20,934 nucleotides of DNA. Source: Pseudomonadota bacterium. GTDB lineage: Bacteria > Myxococcota_A > Polyangia > Polyangiales > Polyangiaceae. The notes under the pieces are model-generated. The model worked only from the letters and a program-made list of their open reading frames with translations, was not told where the DNA came from and did not search any database. Positions within the stretch are counted from its first letter, which is position 1; every line of letters starts with the position of its first letter. Below, one piece after another: positions 14,959-20,934 of the stretch. The stretch covers positions 1-20,934 of the forward strand of contig JAEYVE010000234.1 of the NCBI GenBank assembly GCA_023432025.1, given 5' to 3'. The position numbers were made by a program, and so were the translations under genes.

Positions 14959-15279
14959 TCAGCTCTGCTCCGCAGCGATGACCGCGCCACTCTTGGCGAC
15001 GCGAACCTTCTTGCCATCCCGAAGCTCGTAACGAACCCGCGTCGCCTTGTCCGTCTGCGGGTCGAGAAGCATGACCTTGCTCTGCGCGAGCGGCGCCGGC
15101 TTCTCGATGATTCCGCCAGCCTGCTGCTGCGTCGCCTTGACGTGACGCTTCACCAGATTGACACCCTCGACGATCACGGCGTTCCGCTCGGGAAGAACAC
15201 GGCTGATTTTGCCGCGCTTGCCCTTGTCGTTACCGCTCGTGACGACGACCTGATCTCCAACGCGAAGGCGGTCCATCAC
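14959..15279 (-). CDS. rplX: 50S ribosomal protein L24
   Basis: L24 initiates assembly of the large subunit and sits beside the exit tunnel. The 106 residues hold the KOW motif (VGDQVVVTSGNDKGKRGKIS at about 7-26), the segment VEGVNLVKRHVKATQQQAGG and PLAQSKVMLLDP. Two ATG codons are in tandem; the first overlaps the rplN stop as ATGA, so coupling is likely. Confidence 0.98.
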   Translation of the reverse strand: MMDRLRVGDQVVVTSGNDKGKRGKISRVLPERNAVIVEGVNLVKRHVKATQQQAGGIIEKPAPLAQSKVMLLDPQTDKATRVRYELRDGKKVRVAKSGAVIAAEQS

Positions 15280-15644
15280 AGCACCTCCGGTGCCAGCGAG
15301 ATGATCTTCATGAACTTCTTGCCGCGGAGCTCACGAGCGACCGGGCCGAAGATACGGGTTCCGACGGGCTCCATCTGCGCGTTGATGATCACCGCGCTGT
15401 TCTCGTCGAACTTGATGTAGCTGCCATCCGCGCGACGGTTCTCGCGCTTGGTGCGAACGACGACCGCCTTGGCGACGCTGCCCTTCTTCACCTTGCTGTT
15501 CGGCATGGCCTCCGTGACGCTGACGACGATGATGTCGCCAAGTCCGGCGTAGCGCCGACGCGAGCCACCCAGCACCTTGATGCACTGCACCACTTTGGCG
15601 CCCGAGTTGTCCGCGACGTTAAGAACGGATTCTGTCTGAATCAT
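15276..15644 (-). CDS. rplN: 50S ribosomal protein L14
   Basis: L14 is a core large-subunit protein at the interface, with bridges to 16S rRNA helix 14. The 122 residues are exactly the usual length: MIQTESVLNVADNSGAKVVQ at the start, the GDIIVVSVTEAMPNSKVKKG segment, and the end RGKKFMKIISLAPEVL. It lies 32 nt after rpsQ and overlaps rplX by 4 nt. Confidence 0.99.
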   Translation of the reverse strand: MIQTESVLNVADNSGAKVVQCIKVLGGSRRRYAGLGDIIVVSVTEAMPNSKVKKGSVAKAVVVRTKRENRRADGSYIKFDENSAVIINAQMEPVGTRIFGPVARELRGKKFMKIISLAPEVL

Positions 15645-15676
15645 TGTGAGGCTCCTCTAGCGCTCTCGCGCCGCAC

Positions 15677-15961
15677 TCAGGCGTCGGTGAGCTCCGCGCG
15701 CTCGATGAGACGACTCACCTTCCAGCGCTTCTCCTTGGAGAGCGGGCGGTGCTCGACGATTTCCACGCGGTCGCCCACGCGGTACTCGTTCTGTTCGTCG
15801 TGGGCCTTGTAGCGCGTGCGAATGCGCACGTACTTCTTGTAGACCGGGTCCAGCTTGTAACGGATGACCTCGACCACGACGGTCTTCGTCATCTTGTCGC
15901 TGTGAACGCGGCCGATGAGGCGGCGAATGCGCGCCTTACGGGTGGTGTTTTCGGTGCTCAC
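15677..15961 (-). CDS. rpsQ: 30S ribosomal protein S17
   Basis: S17 is an OB-fold primary binder of 16S rRNA. The 94 residues include RRLIGRVHSDKMTKTVVVEV, YVRIRTRYKAHDEQNEYRVG and the conserved VEHRPLSKEKRWKVSRLIER. It starts with GTG overlapping the rpmC stop (GTGA), a coupled junction. The C-terminal tail AELTDA is short. Confidence 0.98.
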   Translation of the reverse strand: MSTENTTRKARIRRLIGRVHSDKMTKTVVVEVIRYKLDPVYKKYVRIRTRYKAHDEQNEYRVGDRVEIVEHRPLSKEKRWKVSRLIERAELTDA

Positions 15962-16161
15962 GCCTGGCCTCCTTCAGCGCTGCGCGCGGACAGGATCGCC
16001 TCGATGCGGGCGATGTCCTTGCGCGTCTTGCCGAGCAAGCTCGTGTCATCGAGCTGGCCGGTGAAGTTCTTCATGCGGTACGAGAAGAGATCCTTCTTGA
16101 GCGAGCTCTTGAGCTCGACGAGCGACTCGGTCGACCGCTCCTGCAGTTCCTTGGCCTTCAT
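15958..16161 (-). CDS. rpmC: 50S ribosomal protein L29
   Basis: L29 lies at the tunnel exit beside L23 and helps dock SRP and trigger factor. The 67 residues form the usual helical hairpin: MKAKELQERSTESLVELKSS, LFSYRMKNFTGQLDD, and KTRKDIARIEAILSAR. The ATG at 16161 overlaps the rplP stop (TAATG) and is set by the family N terminus; a longer frame upstream has no resemblance. Confidence 0.97.
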   Translation of the reverse strand: MKAKELQERSTESLVELKSSLKKDLFSYRMKNFTGQLDDTSLLGKTRKDIARIEAILSARSAEGGQA

Positions 16162-16574
16162 TACAGCGCGCTCCGTGCGAGAAAGCGGGTGGCGACGGGG
16201 AGCTTGGCGGCGGCAACCTTGAACGCTGCGCGCGCCATTTCCTCGGTGACGCCTGAGATTTCGAACAGCACGCGGCCGGGCTTCACCACGGCGACCCACA
16301 GCTCCACGCTTCCCTTACCGCTACCCATGCGGACCTCGAGAGGCTTCTTGGTGAGCGGCTTGTCGGGGAACACGCGGATCCAGAGCTTGCCCTGGCGCTT
16401 CACGTGACGCTGAATCGCCATACGGCCCGCTTCGATCTGGCGGGCGGTGAGAAAGTGTCGGTCGGTGGCTTGGAGGGCGTAGTCACCGAACGAGACGTCG
16501 CTACCGCGCCATGCGGTACCGCCGTTCGTCCCGGTCATTTGCTTACGCCACTTGGTGCGCTTCGGCTGGAGCAT
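16161..16574 (-). CDS. rplP: 50S ribosomal protein L16
   Basis: L16 organises the A-site region of the large subunit and is needed for peptidyl-transferase activity. The 137 residues are standard: MLQPKRTKWRKQMTG at the start, SFGDYALQATDRHFLTARQI, RHVKRQGKLWIRVFPDKPLT, a MGSGKGSVELWVAVVKPGR block, and LPVATRFL near the end. GAGGAA lies 7 nt before the ATG. It follows rpsC after 9 nt. Confidence 0.99.
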   Translation of the reverse strand: MLQPKRTKWRKQMTGTNGGTAWRGSDVSFGDYALQATDRHFLTARQIEAGRMAIQRHVKRQGKLWIRVFPDKPLTKKPLEVRMGSGKGSVELWVAVVKPGRVLFEISGVTEEMARAAFKVAAAKLPVATRFLARSAL

Positions 16575-16583
16575 GACTATTCC

Positions 16584-17276
16584 TCACTCCGGGATGCGGC
16601 GGGCCTTACGCTGAAGGACCTCACCCTTGAAAATCCAAACCTTGACGCCAATGACGCCGTAGGTCGTGCGCGCTTCGGCCAGACCGTAGTCCACGTCCGC
16701 ACGCAGCGTGTGCAGCGGAACGCGACCCTCACGGTAGGTTTCGACGCGACCCATTTCGGCGCCGCCCAAGCGACCGGCGCAGCGAATGCGCACGCCCTTG
16801 GCGCCGAACTTCATCGTGGTTCCGAGCGCCTTTTTCATGGCGCGACGGAAGGCAATGCGGCGCTCGAGCTGAGTCGCGATGTTCTCCGCGACGAGCTGCG
16901 CGTTGGTCTCTGCCTTGCGCACCTCTTGCACGTCGATGAACACCTCGTTGCCCGTGAACGACTGCACGCCGGGGAACTTGGTCTCACCCTTGACGGCCGT
17001 GCTCAGGTTGCCGCTCTTGAGAACTTCGATGCCCTTGCCGCCCTTGCCGATCACCATGCCCGGACGCGCCGTGTACACGATGACCTTCGCCTTGTTGGCG
17101 GCGCGCTCGACCTCGACGCCAGCGACGTTGGCGTTGTAGAGGTACTGCTTCACGGCTCGCTTGATGCGAATGTCCTCGTGAAGCCACTTCTGGTAGTTCT
17201 TGTCCTCGTACCACTTGCTGGTCCAGGTCCGGATGACTCCGAGACGAAAACCATAGGGATGAGTTTTTTGTCCCAT
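16584..17276 (-). CDS. rpsC: 30S ribosomal protein S3
   Basis: S3 lines the mRNA entry tunnel of the small subunit. The 230 residues start with MGQKTHPYGFRLGVIRTWTS. A KH domain has its GxxG loop GKGG at 77-80 (within RPGMVIGKGGKGIE). The C-terminal domain has GRLGGAEMGRVETYREGRVP and GVIGVKVWIFKGE. GAGG lies 5-6 nt before the ATG. A 56-nt gap separates it from rplV upstream, with TATCGC/GCGATA arms that could form a loose stem. Confidence 0.98.
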   Translation of the reverse strand: MGQKTHPYGFRLGVIRTWTSKWYEDKNYQKWLHEDIRIKRAVKQYLYNANVAGVEVERAANKAKVIVYTARPGMVIGKGGKGIEVLKSGNLSTAVKGETKFPGVQSFTGNEVFIDVQEVRKAETNAQLVAENIATQLERRIAFRRAMKKALGTTMKFGAKGVRIRCAGRLGGAEMGRVETYREGRVPLHTLRADVDYGLAEARTTYGVIGVKVWIFKGEVLQRKARRIPE

Positions 17277-17332
17277 ACTTGCCTCTATCGCCTGAAAAAC
17301 TGAGGGCGGCCTCGACGCGATAAACTACGGGT

Positions 17333-17674
17333 TCAGCGCTGATCGAGCTCGATGGTGATGTGGCTGACGCCCTTCTTGATTTGGGTCGCGCGCCCCATGG
17401 CGCGCGGGCGCCACCGACGCAGGTGCGTATTGGAGCCCATGTCGACGGTCGCCTTGCTGATGACGAGCGTGTCGGGATCCACGTCGGAGCGGACCACCTT
17501 GGCGTTCGCCAATGCGCTGGCAACCAGCTTCTTGACGATGGGGGCGGCTGCCTTCGGCGTGAACTCGAGGAGCTGGAGAGCTTCCGTGGCGTTCCGCCCG
17601 CGGATCATGTTGACGACCACGCGCGCCTTGCGCGGGGCAATCCGCTGGAAATTCGCTTTGGCTGTGCTGATCAT
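17333..17674 (-). CDS. rplV: 50S ribosomal protein L22
   Basis: L22 lines the peptide exit tunnel with its long hairpin, a site of macrolide-resistance mutations. The 113 residues are normal: AKANFQRIAPRKARVVVNMI at about 5-24, VKKLVASALANAKVVRSD, and the hairpin with HLRRWRPRAMGRATQIKKGV. The Shine-Dalgarno GAGGAA is about 10 nt from the ATG, rather far. The gene normally follows rpsS directly; here a 638-nt noncoding region with several hairpins stands between, so rplV may be transcribed or controlled separately. Confidence 0.98.
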   Translation of the reverse strand: MISTAKANFQRIAPRKARVVVNMIRGRNATEALQLLEFTPKAAAPIVKKLVASALANAKVVRSDVDPDTLVISKATVDMGSNTHLRRWRPRAMGRATQIKKGVSHITIELDQR

Positions 17675-17694
17675 GGCGGCCAGTTTCCTCGCTA

Positions 17695-17713
17695 CCGGAA
17701 CGTTCTGTTCCGG
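17695..17713 (-). repeat. Perfect 7-bp hairpin just before rplV
   Basis: The arms CCGGAAC (17695-17701) and GTTCCGG (17707-17713) are exact reverse complements with a 5-nt loop. The element ends 5 nt before the Shine-Dalgarno of rplV and 20 nt before its ATG, close enough to influence ribosome access. Confidence 0.6.
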
Positions 17714-17765
17714 GAAGGCATCCCTCTCAGGGAGCCCGATTCGGAGACAATGCGAACCGTGGAGT

Positions 17766-17794
17766 GAGCCCGAGTAGCGAGAGCTGCTCGGCTC
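17766..17794 (-). repeat. 12-bp hairpin with one bulge in the rpsS-rplV spacer
   Basis: GAGCC (17766-17770) and GAGTAGC (17772-17778) pair with GCTGCTCGGCTC (17783-17794), leaving a single bulged C at 17771, one wobble and a 4-nt loop. It is the longest stem of the spacer and lies about 92 nt upstream of the rplV start. Confidence 0.6.
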
Positions 17795-17968
17795 CGTGGT
17801 GCGCGGTAGTTCTAGATTCTTCGCGGCGGGTGACCCGAGGGTGCCGACGCTCTCCGTTTGAACCCTACCCTCGACTCACTGCCGGTTCGGTTTGCCTTTC
17901 GAGGCACGCCGCCTAGCGGGTTATCGAGCACCAGTCGGAGACCGAGCTGGATTGGGGGGTCAGGAGCT

Positions 17969-17990
17969 GGGGTCCCCGAAGGTGGACCCC
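17969..17990 (-). repeat. Perfect 7-bp G/C hairpin in the rpsS-rplV spacer
   Basis: The arms GGGGTCC (17969-17975) and GGACCCC (17984-17990) pair exactly around an 8-nt loop. No T tract follows on either strand, so it is not an ordinary terminator. Confidence 0.55.
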
Positions 17991-18272
17991 TCGGTGTCCC
18001 TGCGGCGGCTCTGCTGGAGGCGACGCTGAAGACACCAAAACCGGGGAACGCTCTCTATCAGAGCCATCCGAGACCTGCAAGGCACTCGGTGAGCTAAAAT
18101 CGCACTGTTCGCATGAGCAGCCGACCCGATTTCGAGCGTTGCTCGGTCTCATGTCCCGCCTTCGACCTCGCGAGGAGGGCGAAAGGACCGAAACCAGTGA
18201 CGCCCGCCGGCGAACGGAGGTGAGCTCCTTTCGACCGAGGGGCGTCCAGGCATGCAAGCAGCGGAGTGCTCG

Positions 18273-18304
18273 AGAGCCGGTCCGCGGCGACGCCGACCGG
18301 CTCT
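18273..18304 (-). repeat. Perfect 10-bp inverted repeat right after rpsS
   Basis: The arms AGAGCCGGTC (18273-18282) and GACCGGCTCT (18295-18304) are exact reverse complements. The 12-nt loop can add a further GCG/CGC stem. It begins 8 nt after the rpsS stop codon. No U tract follows, so it may be a 3'-end stabiliser, a processing signal, or a factor-dependent terminator. Confidence 0.65.
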
Positions 18305-18312
18305 ACACACAC

Positions 18313-18597
18313 TCAGCGACCGCCGGGCTTCTTCTTCTTGTCGCCCGCGTGACCGTGGAAGGTGCGCGTCGGCGCGAACTCGCCGAGCTTGTGACCCACC
18401 ATGTTCTCGCTCACGAAGACCGGTACGAACTTGCGACCGTTGTGCACGGCGAAGGTCAGGCCGATGGACTCCGGGATGATCGTGGAGCGACGCGACCAGG
18501 TCTTGATGATCTTCTTCGAGTTCTCCGCGACCGCGGTCTCGATTTTCTTCTCGAGGTGACCGTCGATGAACGGACCCTTCTTGATGCTACGAGCCAT
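18313..18597 (-). CDS. rpsS: 30S ribosomal protein S19
   Basis: S19 lies in the head of the small subunit and partners S13. The 94 residues are standard: MARSIKKGPFIDGHLEKKIE at the start, KTWSRRSTIIPESIGLTFAV, then NMVGHKLGEFAPTRTFHGHA and a basic end KKKKPGGR. It lies 6 nt after rplB. Downstream, instead of rplV, a strong hairpin and a 638-nt spacer follow. Confidence 0.98.
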   Translation of the reverse strand: MARSIKKGPFIDGHLEKKIETAVAENSKKIIKTWSRRSTIIPESIGLTFAVHNGRKFVPVFVSENMVGHKLGEFAPTRTFHGHAGDKKKKPGGR

Positions 18598-18603
18598 CTG
18601 CTA

Positions 18604-19434
18604 TCAGCCCTTTGCCTTGCGGTGCTTGACGATCATGCCGTCGGTGCGCTTGTTGTTTCGGGTCTTGAGGCCCTTGGCGAGCTGACCCCACGGCGAGCAG
18701 GGGTGACGACCACCGCTCGTGCGACCCTCGCCACCGCCCATGGGATGGTCGACGGGGTTCATGGTGACGCCACGGTTGTGCGGGCGACGACCGAGCCAGC
18801 GAGCGCGACCCGCCTTGCCGAGGTCCACGTTCTGGTGCTCCGCGTTGGAGACCTGACCGATGGTCGCGCGGCACTCGATGTGGATCTTGCGAACCTCACC
18901 GCTCGGCAGCTTGACCTGCGCGTAGTCGCCGTCCTTGGCCATCAGCTGCGCGGCCACGCCGGCCGAACGCACGAGCTGGCCGCCCTTGCCCTTGCGCATC
19001 TCGATGTTGTGAATCGTGGTGCCGGCAGGGATGGCGTGGAGCGGCAAGCAGTTGCCGGGGCGGATGTCCGCGTTTCGGCTCGAGATGACCTGGTCGCCCT
19101 GGTTGAGCCCGTCGGGCGCCAGAATGTAGGTCTTCTCGCCGTCCACGTAGTGAAGCAGGGCGATGCGCGCCGTGCGGTTCGGATCGTACTCGATGTGAGC
19201 GACCTTGGCCGGCACGCCGATCTTGTTGCGCTTGAAGTCGACCAAGCGGTAACGGCGCTTGTGACCGCCGCCACGGAAGCGTGAGGTCACGCGGCCGTAG
19301 TTGTTGCGGCCACCGGAGGAGGACTTGCTCTCGAGCAAGCCCTTCTCCGGGCGATCCGTCGTGAGCTCGGCGAAGTCGGAGCAGGTGTACGCGCGACGGC
19401 CGGGGGACGTCGGCTTGAAGGAACGAACGGCCAT
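18604..19434 (-). CDS. rplB: 50S ribosomal protein L2
   Basis: L2 is among the most conserved large-subunit proteins, needed for subunit association and peptidyl transfer. The 276 residues are full length: SRFRGGGHKRRYRLVDFKRN, then KVAHIEYDPNRTARIALLHY and VGRRPHNRGV-like sequence. The signature NPVDHPMGGGEGRTSGGRHP spans about 226-245, with His230 matching the key His229 of E. coli. It lies 3 nt after rplW. Confidence 0.99.
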   Translation of the reverse strand: MAVRSFKPTSPGRRAYTCSDFAELTTDRPEKGLLESKSSSGGRNNYGRVTSRFRGGGHKRRYRLVDFKRNKIGVPAKVAHIEYDPNRTARIALLHYVDGEKTYILAPDGLNQGDQVISSRNADIRPGNCLPLHAIPAGTTIHNIEMRKGKGGQLVRSAGVAAQLMAKDGDYAQVKLPSGEVRKIHIECRATIGQVSNAEHQNVDLGKAGRARWLGRRPHNRGVTMNPVDHPMGGGEGRTSGGRHPCSPWGQLAKGLKTRNNKRTDGMIVKHRKAKG

Positions 19435-19437
19435 GAC

Positions 19438-19755
19438 TTATTCCTTGGTCTCCCCCGACGCGGCGTCGGCGGACTCGTCGAAGAACTGAATGTCGTCGCC
19501 CGCGCGCAGCGTGACGATCGCCTTCTTCCAGTTCGGGCGCTTGGCGGGGCCGCGACCGATGCGCTTGACCTTACCGCGCTGAACCAGCGTGTTGACCTCC
19601 GTCACCTTGACGCCGAACAGCTGCTCGACGGCGTGACGGATCTGGATCTTGTTGGCCTTGAGATCGACTTCGAAGACGACCTGGTTGGCTTCCTTGAGCA
19701 GCGCCGCCTTCTCCGTGAGGACGATGGGGCGCTTGATGACCTGTTCGGGGCTCAT
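19438..19755 (-). CDS. rplW: 50S ribosomal protein L23
   Basis: L23 docks trigger factor and SRP at the tunnel exit. The 105 residues show EQVIKRPIVLTEKAALLKEA, FEVDLKANKIQIRHAVEQLF, and the loop VNTLVQRGKVKRIGRGPAKR with WKKAIVTLRAGDDIQFFDE. The acidic tail SADAASGETKE is an extension relative to many homologues. Its start overlaps the rplD stop by 4 nt. Confidence 0.98.
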   Translation of the reverse strand: MSPEQVIKRPIVLTEKAALLKEANQVVFEVDLKANKIQIRHAVEQLFGVKVTEVNTLVQRGKVKRIGRGPAKRPNWKKAIVTLRAGDDIQFFDESADAASGETKE

Positions 19756-20399
19756 GACTTCTGCTCCGTACCGCTACCCAAGACGCGGGCTTCGAGCGCC
19801 TTCACGGCGTCCTTCGACACGACCAAGTGATCGTGACGGAGGAGGTCGTAGACGTTCACGCCCTCGGGGGGCAGGAAGTTGTTGGTCTTCATGTTGCGAA
19901 TCGACAGGCGCAGATTCTCGTTCGAGCTGCTGTCGACGACGAGGTTCTTGTTGCCTGCCTGCAGCGTGCCGAGCGCCTCGGCCAGCTTCTTGGTCTTCAC
20001 CTCGCCGAGGTCGATGTTGTCGACGACGGTGAAGCGACCTTCCTTGACGAGCAGGCTGAGCGCGCTCTTCAGCGCGGAGACGCGGACGCGACGCGGCGGA
20101 CGGTAACTCCAGTCCTGCGGCTTGGGCGGATGAGCACGACCGCCACCGACGTAGATCGGCGCGCGGATGGAACCGTGACGCGCACGACCGGTGCCCTTCT
20201 GCTTGTAGAGCTTCTTGCTGGAGCCCTGGACCGCGGCGCGCTCTTTGCCGGCACGGGTGCCGGCGCGACGGGACGCGAGCTGAGCGTTGACCACTTCGTG
20301 GAAGAGATGCTCACGCACCTCGGCCGCGAAGACCTCGTCAGCGAGCTCGATCTCGCCGACCTTTTCGCGCTTCAAGTTGTATACGGCGACTTTTGCCAT
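19752..20399 (-). CDS. rplD: 50S ribosomal protein L4
   Basis: L4 lines the exit tunnel and, in E. coli, regulates the S10 operon by attenuation and translation block. The 215 residues are slightly longer than usual. Blocks are VAYNLK-like VAVYNLKREKVGEIEL at the start, KKLYKQKGTGRARHGSIRAP in the tunnel loop, RRVRVSALKSALSLL, and the C-terminal VYDLLRHDHLVVSKDAVKAL. It is directly downstream of rpsJ (11 nt). The rplC gene, almost always between them, is absent, and rplD carries no fused L3 sequence. Confidence 0.98.
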   Translation of the reverse strand: MAKVAVYNLKREKVGEIELADEVFAAEVREHLFHEVVNAQLASRRAGTRAGKERAAVQGSSKKLYKQKGTGRARHGSIRAPIYVGGGRAHPPKPQDWSYRPPRRVRVSALKSALSLLVKEGRFTVVDNIDLGEVKTKKLAEALGTLQAGNKNLVVDSSSNENLRLSIRNMKTNNFLPPEGVNVYDLLRHDHLVVSKDAVKALEARVLGSGTEQKS

Positions 20400-20410
20400 G
20401 GAGACCTTCC

Positions 20411-20722
20411 TCAGCTCTTGATCTCGACGTCGACGCCAGCAGACAGGTCGAGCTTCATGAGAGCCTCGAGGGTCTGGGGGGTCGGTTCCAGAATGTCGAT
20501 GAGGCGCTTGTGGGTGCGCACCTCGAACTGTTCACGAGACTTCTTGTCCACGTGCGGACCGCGAAGCACCGTGTAGCGGCGAATCGAGGTGGGCAGAGGG
20601 ATGGGACCTGCCACACGGGCGCCCGTCCGGCGAGCCGTCTCGACGATGTCCGTCGTGGACTTGTCGAGGAGCTGGTGATCAAACGCCTTGAGGCGGATTC
20701 GGATTTTCGTCGCGTCAGCCAT
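20411..20722 (-). CDS. rpsJ: 30S ribosomal protein S10
   Basis: S10 is a head protein and also the NusE factor in antitermination complexes. The 103 residues are standard: IRIRLKAFDHQLLDKSTTDI at about 7-26, VAGPIPLPTSIRRYTVLRGP, KKSREQFEVRTHKRLIDILE, and the end LDLSAGVDVEIKS. The ribosome site is weak (GAG before an A-run). It lies 83 nt after tuf, with a strong hairpin between them. Confidence 0.99.
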   Translation of the reverse strand: MADATKIRIRLKAFDHQLLDKSTTDIVETARRTGARVAGPIPLPTSIRRYTVLRGPHVDKKSREQFEVRTHKRLIDILEPTPQTLEALMKLDLSAGVDVEIKS

Positions 20723-20768
20723 TTTTTTACTCGGGGGTGCCTAACGAGAAGCCGTGGGGCTCTCTGCC

Positions 20769-20797
20769 GGGGCGCGTGGCCGAAGGCCGCGCGCCCC
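20769..20797 (-). repeat. 13-bp G/C hairpin between tuf and rpsJ
   Basis: GGGGCGCG (20769-20776) pairs with CGCGCCCC (20790-20797), and GGCC (20778-20781) with GGCC (20785-20788), with a 3-nt loop and a T opposite G between the two stems. It lies 8 nt after the tuf stop. On the minus strand no U tract follows, so it resembles a processing, stabilising or attenuation element more than a classical terminator. Confidence 0.6.
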
Positions 20798-20805
20798 GAG
20801 CTCGC

Positions 20806-20934
20806 TTACTCGATGATCTTGGTGACCACGCCGGCGCCGACGGTGCGGCCGCCTTCGCGGATGGCGAAACGCGCCTGCGTCTCCAAAGCGACCGGCGTAA
20901 TCAGCGTGATCTCCATCGTCACGTTGTCGCCTGG
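20806..20934 (-). CDS. tuf: Elongation factor Tu, C-terminal end (partial)
   Basis: EF-Tu delivers aminoacyl-tRNA to the ribosome. Only the last 42 residues are in the window: PGDNVTMEITLITPVALE, then FAIREGGRTVGAGVVTKIIE and TAA. These match the end of domain III, including the highly conserved GGRTVGAGVV. The rest lies beyond the right edge. Its place upstream of rpsJ shows that the str and S10 clusters are joined. Confidence 0.98.
   Translation of the reverse strand, partial: PGDNVTMEITLITPVALETQARFAIREGGRTVGAGVVTKIIE

Larger units (their letters stand above)
17675..18312 (-). other. 638-nt structured spacer between rpsS and rplV
   Basis: No plausible gene is present on either strand; the longest frame (17913-18257, minus) is Arg/Ser-rich and unlike any ribosomal gene. 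The spacer contains an unusual number of perfect or near-perfect inverted repeats: 17695-17713, 17766-17794, 17893-17906, 17969-17990, 18133-18145, the palindrome CCTCGCGAGG (18166-18175), the long-range pair 18180-18187/18226-18233, and 18273-18304. This suggests a folded RNA leader, or a noncoding RNA, upstream of rplV. No clear sigma70 or sigma54 promoter was found. High GC content raises the chance rate of such stems. Confidence 0.6.

Noticed and set aside
17821..17880. Possible tRNA suggested by a GGTTCAAAC-like T-loop on the minus strand
   Set aside because: No matching T stem, anticodon arm or acceptor stem can be built around it.
17913..18257. 114-codon minus-strand frame in the rpsS-rplV spacer
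   Set aside because: It is Arg/Ser/Pro-rich with no start signal and no family resemblance, and it crosses several inverted repeats; judged noncoding.
17675..18312. Idea that the spacer is a decayed rplC, as its length is close to that gene
   Set aside because: No L3 motif is recognisable in any frame, and rplC normally lies between rpsJ and rplD, not here.
17675..18312. RNase P RNA, tmRNA or SRP RNA in the spacer
   Set aside because: Only a short GAGGAAA was found; the other conserved motifs of these RNAs are missing by eye.
16404..19284. Long plus-strand frames opposite rpsC, rplB and rpsS
   Set aside because: They are antisense to conserved ribosomal genes and lack ribosome sites and domain resemblance.

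Overview
The window is high-GC bacterial DNA. Ribosomal proteins run almost wall to wall on the minus strand of its right two thirds, and secreted or membrane proteins lie on the plus strand of its left third. The secreted proteins (TPR-PEGA protein, lipoproteins with Gly/Asn/Thr or Gly/Lys linkers, a Cys-rich lipoprotein, an HTTM membrane protein) together with the GC-rich codon use suggest a myxobacterium, probably of the Sorangiineae/Polyangiales group. That placement is inference; no 16S or other marker search was possible. LAYOUT. Positions 1-202 hold the C-terminal end of an acidic, proline-rich protein. Positions 305-2646 form a two-gene unit (PEGA-type envelope protein plus lipoprotein). 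Positions 2647-3032 are a promoter-bearing gap with a sigma54-like -24/-12 element. A Cys-rich lipoprotein ending in six INPNV-type pentapeptides follows (3033-4013), then a terminator-like hairpin, then a 688-residue HTTM membrane protein (4142-6208). A strong bidirectional terminator (6263-6292) separates this half from the convergent ribosomal cluster. THE RIBOSOMAL CLUSTER, read on the minus strand from the right edge: tuf (3' end), rpsJ, rplD, rplW, rplB, rpsS, a 638-nt gene-free spacer, rplV, rpsC, rplP, rpmC, rpsQ, rplN, rplX, rplE, rpsN, rpsH, rplF, rplR, rpsE, rpmD, rplO, secY, adk, infA, rpmJ, rpsM, rpsK, rpoA, rplQ. This is the fused S10-spc-alpha order, with many start/stop overlaps that indicate translational coupling. 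WHAT IS ODD. (1) rplC is missing: rpsJ and rplD are 11 nt apart. (2) rpsD is missing between rpsK and rpoA, and a 255-nt spacer with a perfect 7-bp hairpin stands there. (3) rpsS and rplV, normally adjacent, are split by 638 nt carrying many inverted repeats. (4) The other wider gaps (tuf-rpsJ, rplO-secY, adk-infA, rpoA-rplQ) each carry a strong hairpin, mostly without a U tract, which suggests RNA-level control or processing at operon joints. (5) A near-consensus sigma70-type promoter (TGGACA-16-TATAAT) lies inside adk and points towards infA-rplQ. (6) infA has no convincing canonical start, but a perfect Shine-Dalgarno sequence sits 6 nt before an in-frame ACG that would give a normal-sized IF-1. 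The spacer and hairpin system is the best candidate for something undescribed. Its function is inference and needs comparative and transcript data.
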